A stretch of 64,000 nt of DNA from Tritrichomonas musculus (taxonomy: Eukaryota; Parabasalia; Tritrichomonadida; Tritrichomonadidae): NCBI GenBank assembly GCA_039105265.1, contig JAPFFF010000013.1, positions 2,480,001 through 2,544,000 on the forward strand, in the 5' to 3' direction. A program made the translations under genes and the position numbers. The notes under the pieces are model-generated. The model worked only from the letters and a program-made list of their open reading frames with translations, made no database searches and was not told the origin of the DNA. This document shows positions 18,001 to 25,359 of this stretch, piece after piece (position 1 is the first letter of the stretch; the number at the start of each line of letters is the position of its first letter).

Positions 18001-20857
18001 TTACCGGATCTGGATATTTCAATTGAGAATCATATTTTGAAATTGATTCATCAATGAAGTCGATATAATCTATAAACTCGCCTTCATCAACACACTCTGT
18101 GATGAATTCTGGATCGGTTTGAAGAAGTTCAACGATTTCATCAAATGTTGGTCTTTCTTTTGGATTATTAGACCAGCACGTTTCAATAAGATTTCGATAA
18201 CATGTTGGAATGTCGCTTTTGAATTCAGGACGAAAGCCTTTAGGAACTTGATTAGTTAATTGGAATTGTGTCACATTATGATATGGAAAATCGCCTGTCA
18301 TTATCTCGTAAACAATGATGGCAAATGCATAAACATCACCTGCATTGGAATATTCGTTTTGGAAGATTTCTGGAGCTGAGTAAGCATATGTTCCTTTGAA
18401 TCCTGAAGACAATAATTCGTTGTAATCACCAATGTCCTTTGATAAGCCAAAGTCGGAGATTTTAGGGAACAAGTATTGGTCAATCAGAATGTTCGCTGGC
18501 TTCAAATCACGATGAAGAATTTCTTGATGATGAAGATATGACATGCCTGATGCAATTCCATATATGCAAATCAGTTTTTTGGTGTCATCCCAGTTTGGAT
18601 TACCACAGCCTTTCCTAGATAATTCCAGAATGTCTTCAAGTGATCCATTTGGAACATATTCCGTGATTATGACTGGTTTTGGCTTCCCTTTGAAGTCACT
18701 CGTGTTAAATCCAACGAATTCCATAATTGCTGGATGTCTCAGTTTTGAAATGATGTTTATTTCTCTTTCAAGATTTTTAACATCATCATCTTTGCATTGT
18801 GTTAAATAAACTTTTGCTACTTTGGCTGCATAAATATTCCCTGTTTCTAAGTCTAAAACTTTGTAAACTGTTCCAAATGATCCACTTCCAATTTTTCGTT
18901 GTTTAACATAGTTAAAAAGACAAATTGATTCCGTTTCTGAGTTAATCTCCTTGGCTTCAATTTTCTTATTCAAATATGAAGATAAGTCAATTTTGTGAAA
19001 TGGGACAATCTTTTTTTGATCATGGCTTTTTTGATGGCCAAACATCTTGTGATATTCAAGTCCAGTGTGGGCCTCATCGATGTATTTAATATAGTTTCTG
19101 TATTCTTCTTCTTCAACATCATCAGTGATAAATCTCGAATCTGTTCTCAAAATATTGACAATTTCATCGAATGTTGGCCTTTCTTTTGGATCTTCCGCCC
19201 AACATTTTCCAATGAGTTCTCGATAGCAGTCTGGAACTTTGTTTGATATCTCGATAGCAGGCCTTTCTTTTTCATCTAAAACTTTTTGTATAATTTGATA
19301 TTCAGATATTACGTTTGGATAAGGTATCAAATTCGTTATTATTTCATAAATAACAATGGCATATGAATAAACATCAGTAGGTTTGCCCACTTTAATTTCT
19401 TCTGTGAATTTTGGTGATATTAATTCTGGTGACTTTATTTCTGGTGACATTAATTCTGGTGACATTAATTCTGGTGACATTATTTCTGGTGATTTTAATT
19501 CTGGTGACATTATTTCTGGTGACATTAATTCTGGCGACATCAATTCTGGTGACATTAATTCTGGTGATTTTAATTCTGGTGACATTAATTCTGGTGATTT
19601 TAATTCTGGCGACATTAATTCTGGCGACATTAATTCTGGCGACATTAATTCTGGCGACATTAATTCTGGCGACATTAATTCTGGTGACATTAATTCTGGC
19701 GACATTAATTCTGGTGACATTAATTCTGGCGACATTAATTCAGGTGATTTTAATTCTGGCGACATTAATTCTGGTGACATTAATTCTGGCGACATTAATT
19801 CTGGTGACATTAATTCTGGTGATATTAATTCTGGTGACATTAACATTAGGGAACTTGATTTCCTAGATTTAAGGTACAAATTAGATAATTCGCATAAAGC
19901 GCTTAAATCAAAAAGCTTTGGAAATAAGTAATCATCAAGAAGAATGTTGGCTGGCTTCAAATCCCAATAAATAATGTCATGTGAATGGAGATACGCCAAG
20001 GCTGATGCAATTCCATATATATTAATCAGTTTCTTTGTATCATCCCATTCTGGAATTTCTTCCTTCTTTCGTATCATATCGAGTGTCTTATCTAACGATC
20101 GATTATTCCAATGTTCGGTAACAAGAATTGGATTTGATTTATTATCAAAATTTACTGGACTAAATCCAACAAATTGTGCAACACATGGATGATTAAATTG
20201 TGAGATAAAGTTGACTTTTCGTGAAAGAAAAATATATTCTTTTTTATCATAATTTTTTCTCTTTGTCAAATATTTTGCTTCATATTCTTTTCCTGTTTTT
20301 TTATCACGAATTTTAGTAACTTTTGATTTTTGCACAATCAGTTCTAGTTCTTCGAAATTTTGGAGGTTAAGATATCCAAAATCAGGAGAGATGTTGTTGA
20401 TTTCCGTTTCATAGACACCAAGAATACTGAATCGAAATGTTTGTGTTATTTCATTTTTATGAAATTCATCGAGTTTCTTTTTGGTGATATCTTCGTATGT
20501 GAGCTTCGTTTCTGGTGTGAATGTAATATTTGATTGCTCAATCATCTCAATATATTTATGGAAATCAGATGAATTAACTGTGCTCGTGATGAATTTAGGA
20601 TCTGTTCTAAGAGTTTTAACGATTTCTTCGAATGTTGGTCTCTCTTTTGGATCGTCTGACCAGCATTTCTCAATAAGTTTCTTGTAGCATTCTGGAATAT
20701 CTTCATCGAATTCTGGTCTTTTCTTATTTTGAACAACTTCTTCGAAAATCATTTTAGAATTTGTAAGATTATTGAATGGCTTTTTGTTAGTAATGATTTC
20801 ATATGCAACCAATGAAAATGCATAAACATCGTTCGCTTTGCTGTATTCCTTCTTCAT
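15032..20857 (-). CDS. Tandem multi-kinase protein (C-terminal part of the array)
   Basis: 1941 residues from the first ATG. It begins in the middle of a kinase C-lobe (DVYAFSLVAYE...CWSDDPKERPTF), whose N-lobe is encoded by the frame at 20870-22309. Four further kinase-like domains follow. Residues about 165-580 have YWDLKPAN, no DFG, and the APE site expanded into 29 pentapeptides. Residues about 650-915 have a full set: GSGSFG, AAK, HRDLKPAN, DFG and APE. Residues about 960-1230 have HRNLSTNC and no DFG, so a pseudokinase. Residues about 1320-1595 have AK, HRDLNPTN, DFG and SPE but a poor glycine loop. The 'CW..DP.ERPTFDEIV' ends are TKL-type. The tail is acidic, has a 26-residue tandem duplication, and ends in Sel1-like repeats (YFIGIMKYKGEGCEVDREES). 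Probably cytosolic signalling; substrates unknown. Confidence 0.88.
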   Translation of the reverse strand: MKKEYSKANDVYAFSLVAYEIITNKKPFNNLTNSKMIFEEVVQNKKRPEFDEDIPECYKKLIEKCWSDDPKERPTFEEIVKTLRTDPKFITSTVNSSDFHKYIEMIEQSNITFTPETKLTYEDITKKKLDEFHKNEITQTFRFSILGVYETEINNISPDFGYLNLQNFEELELIVQKSKVTKIRDKKTGKEYEAKYLTKRKNYDKKEYIFLSRKVNFISQFNHPCVAQFVGFSPVNFDNKSNPILVTEHWNNRSLDKTLDMIRKKEEIPEWDDTKKLINIYGIASALAYLHSHDIIYWDLKPANILLDDYLFPKLFDLSALCELSNLYLKSRKSSSLMLMSPELISPELMSPELMSPELMSPELMSPELKSPELMSPELMSPELMSPELMSPELMSPELMSPELMSPELMSPELMSPELKSPELMSPELKSPELMSPELMSPELMSPEIMSPELKSPEIMSPELMSPELMSPEIKSPELISPKFTEEIKVGKPTDVYSYAIVIYEIITNLIPYPNVISEYQIIQKVLDEKERPAIEISNKVPDCYRELIGKCWAEDPKERPTFDEIVNILRTDSRFITDDVEEEEYRNYIKYIDEAHTGLEYHKMFGHQKSHDQKKIVPFHKIDLSSYLNKKIEAKEINSETESICLFNYVKQRKIGSGSFGTVYKVLDLETGNIYAAKVAKVYLTQCKDDDVKNLEREINIISKLRHPAIMEFVGFNTSDFKGKPKPVIITEYVPNGSLEDILELSRKGCGNPNWDDTKKLICIYGIASGMSYLHHQEILHRDLKPANILIDQYLFPKISDFGLSKDIGDYNELLSSGFKGTYAYSAPEIFQNEYSNAGDVYAFAIIVYEIMTGDFPYHNVTQFQLTNQVPKGFRPEFKSDIPTCYRNLIETCWSNNPKERPTFDEIVELLQTDPEFITECVDEGEFIDYIDFIDESISKYDSQLKYPDPVIQYSIVETLDMSKYRLSNKIDSGMIFDSYAVICRKTKEEYIATIFKEKINKISTQLMKELVEGLQIFSQLNHPLFSKFIGYSPVDFKSKQHPTVAYESGSTKTLRQIIDKKEEEEELLDDTEKLIIIYGIAFGMRYLHSEDVIHRNLSTNCIFLDEHFHPKIANLEFLKKLSSETTNEEKLFLGIYSYSAPEIFQKNYSKSSDVYSFSMIDYEILTGRNIYSNIPLFKIQYESSHGIRPEITSDIPYCYHKLLEECWCAEPSKRPTFDEIVNRLKSKEFINEKVDFNKFMNYVESLERSKATHIVYKEIKPSEKAAEPSINEEDIISEEKEETKTNDSLELKFKKVSVDFDQNKETLKDDQPLDTEFLDLSKFKLEEIISKQDYSKTYKIISKETGEVYSAKISTVRINDFSRDELISLSREVNIISQLGHPSFLKFIGYSPVDFKNKKHPVIVTELSSNGTLRHILDCEREHVHISQWNETTKLINLYGIASGMKYLHSHSILHRDLNPTNIYLDDFLFPKIGDFGLSTKNHTADSMTYQSTSGLRGNPTYSSPEVLQFNEYTKSSDVYSFGFIAFEILTNEIPFNGIVNKNVIFNEVVNNASRPEIPSTLSTAYRDLIERCWSQEKDDRPSFEDIVEHLRSDDDLITELIQRKDYYNYIEFIDESRKSFDSSKRILDLSEFIQTKSKISEKQSEMKVNEEALERNKIIEESTNETENDRIFEVNEEALERNKIIEESTNETENDRIYEKEDNESDKDKIKKESSKEHKIIEEIVSDKEKANVSITKAINRQEANKNEEEDNQRPKEQEMHICSDQIMNKIEEISDDTANIQNTQDKEEPINDQDVCLEESKNVLDNKIMLNKLQESKNELDNESNDVVSIKKLAMKYSLENDTEKTYLYMNKLVSLRKFEVPMEYAISLYKEKKFKVSMNYFELLSKYNHPIAKYFIGIMKYKGEGCEVDREESYSILKHLSDNRIDKATEFIEDNF
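15758..15913 (-). repeat. 78-bp direct duplication in kinase tail
   Basis: Two adjacent, apparently identical 78-bp units encode a 26-residue segment containing VNEEALERNKIIEESTNE twice in frame. A recent slippage or unequal exchange within the acidic tail. Confidence 0.85.
19413..19847. repeat. 15-bp tandem repeat, 29 units, encoding SPE pentapeptides
   Basis: Units of the form ggtgacattaattct recur every 15 bases without an indel from 19413 to 19847, with point variants (gac/gat, att/ttt). On the minus strand they encode 29 units, mostly MSPEL with ISPEL, KSPEL and MSPEI variants. The other strand is also open throughout, because the unit contains no stop in that frame; that reading is a shadow. 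Confidence 0.93.
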
Positions 20858-20869
20858 GTAAACTTCTGG

Positions 20870-22309
20870 CTATAAATAAATTGGTGTTCCTTTGATTTCA
20901 TTACAAATTTCTGAATCAGTGTTTGCTGGTAGTTCTTTAGATAGATGAAATCCTGTCAATTTTGGGAAGAAAAGATCATCAAGACATATGTTTTCTGGTT
21001 TTAAATCTCGGTGAAGAATGTTGTGTGAGTGTAAATATGACATCGCTGACGCAATTCCATAAATATTGATCAGTTTTTGCGTGTCATCCCAGATTTGAAT
21101 ATGTTCATGCATATTCAAAACGTCTTTCAATGTATAATATATCAAATATTCATTGACAATTGTTGGTTTTGGGATATCAAAAAAGTCCAATGGGCTGTAT
21201 CCAACGAATTTAACAATTGAAGGATGATGAATTTGTGAAATAACTGACAGTTCTTCAGTCAAATTGACAATATCGTTTTCTGTGAAATGTTCAAGAGGAA
21301 GATCAGAACACCGTGCAGAATATTTTTCATTAGTATCGTTATTATAAATTTTATAAAAAGTGCCAAAAATATTAGTATGTTGTTCTGTTTTATAATATTT
21401 TTTCAAGTCAGAAATTTTCTTCTCTGTTTGAAAAAATTCCACTTTTTGATTTGGCGAGTTTATGATATCATCAAAAAAATGGAATTCTTTGGTTGAATCA
21501 TAGTCAATAAGTGATTCATCAATATATTTGACATATTCTTGATACTCTTCGTTATCAATTAGGCTCATGTCATTCTTCAAAAATTGAACAATTTCGTCAA
21601 ATGTCGGTCTCTCTGATTGATCTTCTGACCAGCACTTTTGAATGAGTTCCTTGTAATAAATTGGAACATTTTCAAAATCATCATCATCTGATGGTCTTTT
21701 GTTATTAATCGCAATGTCTTGAATGTATCTGAAAAAGTCGTCATCGTAAAGAAGTCTTCTTCGTTGGAAAATTTCGTAGCGAATGACTGAAAAAGCAAAG
21801 ACATCGCTCGCTTTGCTGTAATTTTTGGAAAAATAAATTTCAGGCGAATAATATTCATAGTTCCCTTTGTACTTTGAAAAGCGATATATTGAATATTTTG
21901 GCGGTTTGGTCGCTTGAAATTGTGAGAATTGAAATCCTGTCAATTTGGGGTATAATTTCTCATCTAAGTAAATATTGTCTGAGCTTAAATCACAATGAAT
22001 AATGTCATGTGAATGCAAATATGACATCGCTGATGCAATTCCGTAAATGATTATGAATTTTTTGACATCATATTCTGATGATTGAAAATTAATAGAGCCT
22101 GATATAAGGAATTGATGTAATGTTCCTTTTATTAGAGCATTTGTAATAACAACTGGTCGTGGGTTTTTGTCAAAATCAACAGGACAGAATCTCGTATATT
22201 TGATGATTGATGGATGATGGAATTTTGAAATAAATGTTAAATCGTTAGAAAATTCGACGATTTTTTCTTTGGGGGTATTCATTGATATCTTTTTTGAAAA
22301 TACTTGCAT
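20870..22309 (-). CDS. Tandem kinase protein, N-terminal part (ends at an in-frame TAG)
   Basis: From the ATG at 22309 the frame encodes a first kinase-like domain that is clearly inactive: HCDLSSDN in place of HRDLKPEN and TGF in place of DFG. The start of a second follows, with HRDLKPEN kept, TGF for DFG, and no VAIK lysine. It ends GTPIYL then TAG at 20870-20872. The frame then continues PEVYMKKEYSKANDVYAF in the same register, so the TAG falls exactly where kinases have the A/S of APE. Upstream of the ATG the same frame is open to 22384 and encodes a recognisable but altered glycine-loop strand (VKGNPNFSTYEIYDKETN), so the ATG at 22309 is not the ancestral start. Best read as the front of one long array gene broken by a stop and a decayed 5' end. 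Confidence 0.7.
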   Translation of the reverse strand: MQVFSKKISMNTPKEKIVEFSNDLTFISKFHHPSIIKYTRFCPVDFDKNPRPVVITNALIKGTLHQFLISGSINFQSSEYDVKKFIIIYGIASAMSYLHSHDIIHCDLSSDNIYLDEKLYPKLTGFQFSQFQATKPPKYSIYRFSKYKGNYEYYSPEIYFSKNYSKASDVFAFSVIRYEIFQRRRLLYDDDFFRYIQDIAINNKRPSDDDDFENVPIYYKELIQKCWSEDQSERPTFDEIVQFLKNDMSLIDNEEYQEYVKYIDESLIDYDSTKEFHFFDDIINSPNQKVEFFQTEKKISDLKKYYKTEQHTNIFGTFYKIYNNDTNEKYSARCSDLPLEHFTENDIVNLTEELSVISQIHHPSIVKFVGYSPLDFFDIPKPTIVNEYLIYYTLKDVLNMHEHIQIWDDTQKLINIYGIASAMSYLHSHNILHRDLKPENICLDDLFFPKLTGFHLSKELPANTDSEICNEIKGTPIYL

Positions 22310-22387
22310 TGTATTTGTTTCTTTATCATAAATTTCATATGTACTGAAATTTGGATTTCCTTTTACTTGTTCACCTTGATAGCTTTA

Positions 22388-22584
22388 TGAACTCATCTGG
22401 GTTAGAAAACATTCTTTGTAGCTGCCTTTCAAAACTAATATAACCAAATTTTAATTCAATTTTCTAAAGAAAATTGTGAGGAAATTTGTATTGTTTTTTT
22501 ACTAATGAGAATTTCACTTTCTCATTGATGAAACCTTTTGTTTTTTAATTTTTACTTCAAAATTTTCATCTAATCTAAGTATAC
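22388..22584 (-). pseudogene. Decayed 5' end of the kinase array
   Basis: Immediately upstream of the in-frame TAA at 22385-22387, a different minus-strand frame reads KIELKFGYISFERQLQ, similar to the segment that precedes the glycine loop in the other kinase domains. No start codon with a full domain remains. Confidence 0.4.
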
Positions 22585-22780
22585 TTAAATCAATATCATT
22601 ACTTTCTCCAATCTTTATTGATCTAAACCTTTCAAGTATATCTGTGCTAAAATTTATTGTTTCATCTAATCTATGTATACTTATTGTTCACTCAGAATAA
22701 TGAAATGATGAAGAATGTGGTGAAATAAATTGGGTTAAAAGCATATGTATTGAAATTTGAGAGGCTATTTGGTCGATAGA
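22585..22780 (-). pseudogene. Relic of an F5/8-C protein paralogue (N-terminal half)
   Basis: At the DNA level this stretch follows 6559-6770 of the intact F5/8 type C gene. Shared runs include actttctccaat, ctaaaatttatt, tttcatctaatc and tcagaataatgaa. Short deletions and stops break the frame. The minus-strand translation still shows ISPH.SSFHYS and IKIGESNDID, against ISPR.SSLHYS and ITIGESVDID in the intact protein. The discoidin half is absent. Confidence 0.75.
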
Positions 22781-22958
22781 GTAATCCTTTTGCAATTAAT
22801 AAATGATACAAAATTTCAATGGATTAACTGGTTGTATTTATAATTTCATTTGAGATAATATAATCCTTTATTATAATACTAAAAATATGATGCTAAAAAT
22901 ATTATTAGAGATAATATAATACTTTATTATTATAAATATATCTGACAATACAGAAAAT

Positions 22959-24752
22959 CTAGAAAAATGGGGTATGGCGATACACTGATCCATTGATCAT
23001 ATCGCTAGGATCTAGTTTAAAGTTTTTCCAGCATTTTGGCTTAAGTCCAATTCTCACATAATATATGTATACATTGTGAATTAGTTCACCGACATAATGA
23101 AGGTTTCTCTGTTTATACTGAATAATTTCATCATCTATTTCATGCCGATTTTCATCATCTGAAAAGTCTCTCACGTTGAACGAAATGTGCTTTGAAATTG
23201 TATCACAAAGAATTGACGCAGAAAGTCCAAAATGGGCGTCTTCTCCTCCTGCCAAAAACATCGGCTTTAATCTGCCAGAGAGCTTCATCTGATGAGGGCG
23301 ATAAATGTAAGGCGAAGCCACGTAATCGGGAGGACATCCTTGGCAATCAATTTCGAAATTTTCTTGATTTTTGAAATTTCCGACATTTATATTCAAAAAG
23401 CTGACTCTATCGCCCATGATCACATCACCAATGTGACTTTCCAAGAATTCCCATTTTACAACGTGTGACAAAATGTGTGAGTCGGTTGGAATGTGATCGT
23501 CATCAAACCGAATTACTAAATCTGTATTAAGAAGTGAAGTGATCAAATTTGGCAATACAAAAAATGAGTTGTAATTAAGCATCCAAACTTTGTAGACAGG
23601 CCTATTTGAAGTGCTTGTAAAGTACTTTTTGAATTCAGATTCATAGTCAAGATAAACATGATATCGATTCTGCACAAGAACGTAATAGGAAGGCTGCAAA
23701 ATTTGCATTCTCATCATTGAAAAAAACAGTTTGAAATAATTCCTTCTGAAACAAGGAACAAAGATAGAAAAAGTGGCATTTTTCTTATCGTCGCCATAAA
23801 CATCTGGACATTTAAATGCTTCATTAGGTCTTCTTTCAATTTTTTTTTTCTTTGAAAATGGAAAGAAGTCCACTTTTTCAATGAATTCATTTGAGAGAAG
23901 ATTTTCAAAAGAATTGTGAATTTTCAATTCGTTTATTAACGAAAGTGTCAGAAATGGAGATGGTGAATCCATTGAACTTTTTGTGTAATATAATAGCTCT
24001 CTGATTACTGTTTCTTTGGCCATGACAATATCACAACCAACAACTTTTTCAATGATCTGATTGTGAGGTTTATTTTGATGTTTTGAATCAAAATTTTTTG
24101 GTAAAAATTCACTGTTTATTGAGACTTTTGTTTTGAATCCAAAGATGGATCCAACTGAAAGATCATTTAGATGCATTAAATAAGACTTTTCAATCCATTT
24201 TGTAAGTAAACTTTTTGAAAGAGGTGATGGTCGATTATAGATTAAATCAGCAATGTGTTTTCTGTAGTTTTTTTGACTTTTATCAATATTTCTGGCATCA
24301 ATATAACATATTACTCGCAATGGATACATATCATCTGTATAAGAAGATATCATTAATGGTAGATATCCATTATCAGGTAAGTCAGATATAACAATTCTGG
24401 GAAAAGAAAGATTTGAAAGCTTTTTTAATTCTTGTTTCTGATCTTCAATTTGTTTTAAAGTCTGATTATTTTGCTTATTAAATATGTATGGTGAAAAATT
24501 GTTATGCTTATGTACATAAAAATAAACATATTGGACTTTTAATTCAATTTCTGAGAGAATTGGTGCCCATATATCTTGGAATGTTTGATAATCAAAAGAA
24601 TCAGTTTCAATTATGATTGAAATATTCGAAGAACCATAAAACATATTAATACCTAACTCAGAATATTTTGATATTAATATTTTAAATTTATTGTTATTTG
24701 AAACGAGCAAGATAAAAAGGAAAAAAAGCTTAATAAAGGTTTCGTAAAGCAT
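22959..24752 (-). CDS. Putative Golgi/ER type II glycosyltransferase (GT-A-like)
   Basis: 597 residues from the ATG at 24752; the longer frame to 24770 begins with TTG. The N-terminus MLYETFIKLFFLFILLV is a signal-anchor. The second half holds a GT-A type core: 'FSIFVPCFRRNYFKLFFSMMRM' is typical of GT2-like nucleotide-sugar transferases, RFDDDHIP near residue 415 supplies the DxD metal/nucleotide-sugar motif, and LAGGEDAHFG near residue 500 resembles the acceptor-side acidic motif. The sugar and acceptor cannot be read from the sequence. Two other putative glycosyltransferases follow within 5 kb on the same strand, each with its own spacer, so they are neighbours rather than an operon. Likely role is building glycans on secreted or surface molecules. 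Confidence 0.75.
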   Translation of the reverse strand: MLYETFIKLFFLFILLVSNNNKFKILISKYSELGINMFYGSSNISIIIETDSFDYQTFQDIWAPILSEIELKVQYVYFYVHKHNNFSPYIFNKQNNQTLKQIEDQKQELKKLSNLSFPRIVISDLPDNGYLPLMISSYTDDMYPLRVICYIDARNIDKSQKNYRKHIADLIYNRPSPLSKSLLTKWIEKSYLMHLNDLSVGSIFGFKTKVSINSEFLPKNFDSKHQNKPHNQIIEKVVGCDIVMAKETVIRELLYYTKSSMDSPSPFLTLSLINELKIHNSFENLLSNEFIEKVDFFPFSKKKKIERRPNEAFKCPDVYGDDKKNATFSIFVPCFRRNYFKLFFSMMRMQILQPSYYVLVQNRYHVYLDYESEFKKYFTSTSNRPVYKVWMLNYNSFFVLPNLITSLLNTDLVIRFDDDHIPTDSHILSHVVKWEFLESHIGDVIMGDRVSFLNINVGNFKNQENFEIDCQGCPPDYVASPYIYRPHQMKLSGRLKPMFLAGGEDAHFGLSASILCDTISKHISFNVRDFSDDENRHEIDDEIIQYKQRNLHYVGELIHNVYIYYVRIGLKPKCWKNFKLDPSDMINGSVYRHTPFF

Positions 24753-25359
24753 ATGTCTGAATAAATTCAATTTTATAAAAAAAAAGAAAAGTTTATTTAT
24801 CTTACTTATTTTAAATTTAAAAACAAAAATATATTTATATTTAAATTTAATAGAATTTTGATAATGGAAAAATACATTAATATTATTTTCTAATGATTAA
24901 TCAAATAAAATAAATGTGCAAATAAATTTTTATTTTTCAAAGTTATACAATTTTATCGGTTCAAAAAGTTTAGTATTAAAATTTGTTATTCTGCATAATC
25001 ATGAATTAATTGCTGAGAAATAGATTGACTCTTCAAATTTCGTTCAAACAGCCAACGACTCACACAATTATGCAATACATGGGGGAATTGAATTTTCAAC
25101 ACTTTTAATGATTGACACTTTAATAAATTATAATTTTCTATACAAATTAAAACATCTCGGCAATGAGTAATTAAATTGTAATTTTCTATACAAATTATCG
25201 GCAATAATTGTCGATATTTTCTACTTAAGTAAATATAAATATAAGAGTCCCTATTATTTAATCACTCATTGCCCATTAAAAATGTATTAAAAAGAACAAG
25301 AATTATTAAAAAAAACTTATTTATTTACATTACTAATATATAAAAATTAATTTGTATCA
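24753..25359. other. AT-rich spacer with an imperfect 50-bp direct repeat
   Basis: The sequence taattttctatacaaatta occurs at about 25129-25147 and 25178-25196, each followed by a cggcaat segment, making two imperfect copies of a roughly 49-bp unit. A 72-codon frame across it (24986-25204) contains a CIENYNL repeat but looks fortuitous. Confidence 0.4.

Noticed and set aside
19383-19931. Plus-strand frames of 182 and 151 codons with D-I-N-S-G repeats
   Set aside because: They are the reverse reading of the 15-bp repeat inside the kinase gene; the minus frame has kinase homology on both sides.
24986-25204. 72-codon frame with a CIENYNL repeat
   Set aside because: The repeat comes from an imperfect direct DNA repeat in an AT-rich spacer. 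No family resemblance and no flanking gene signals.
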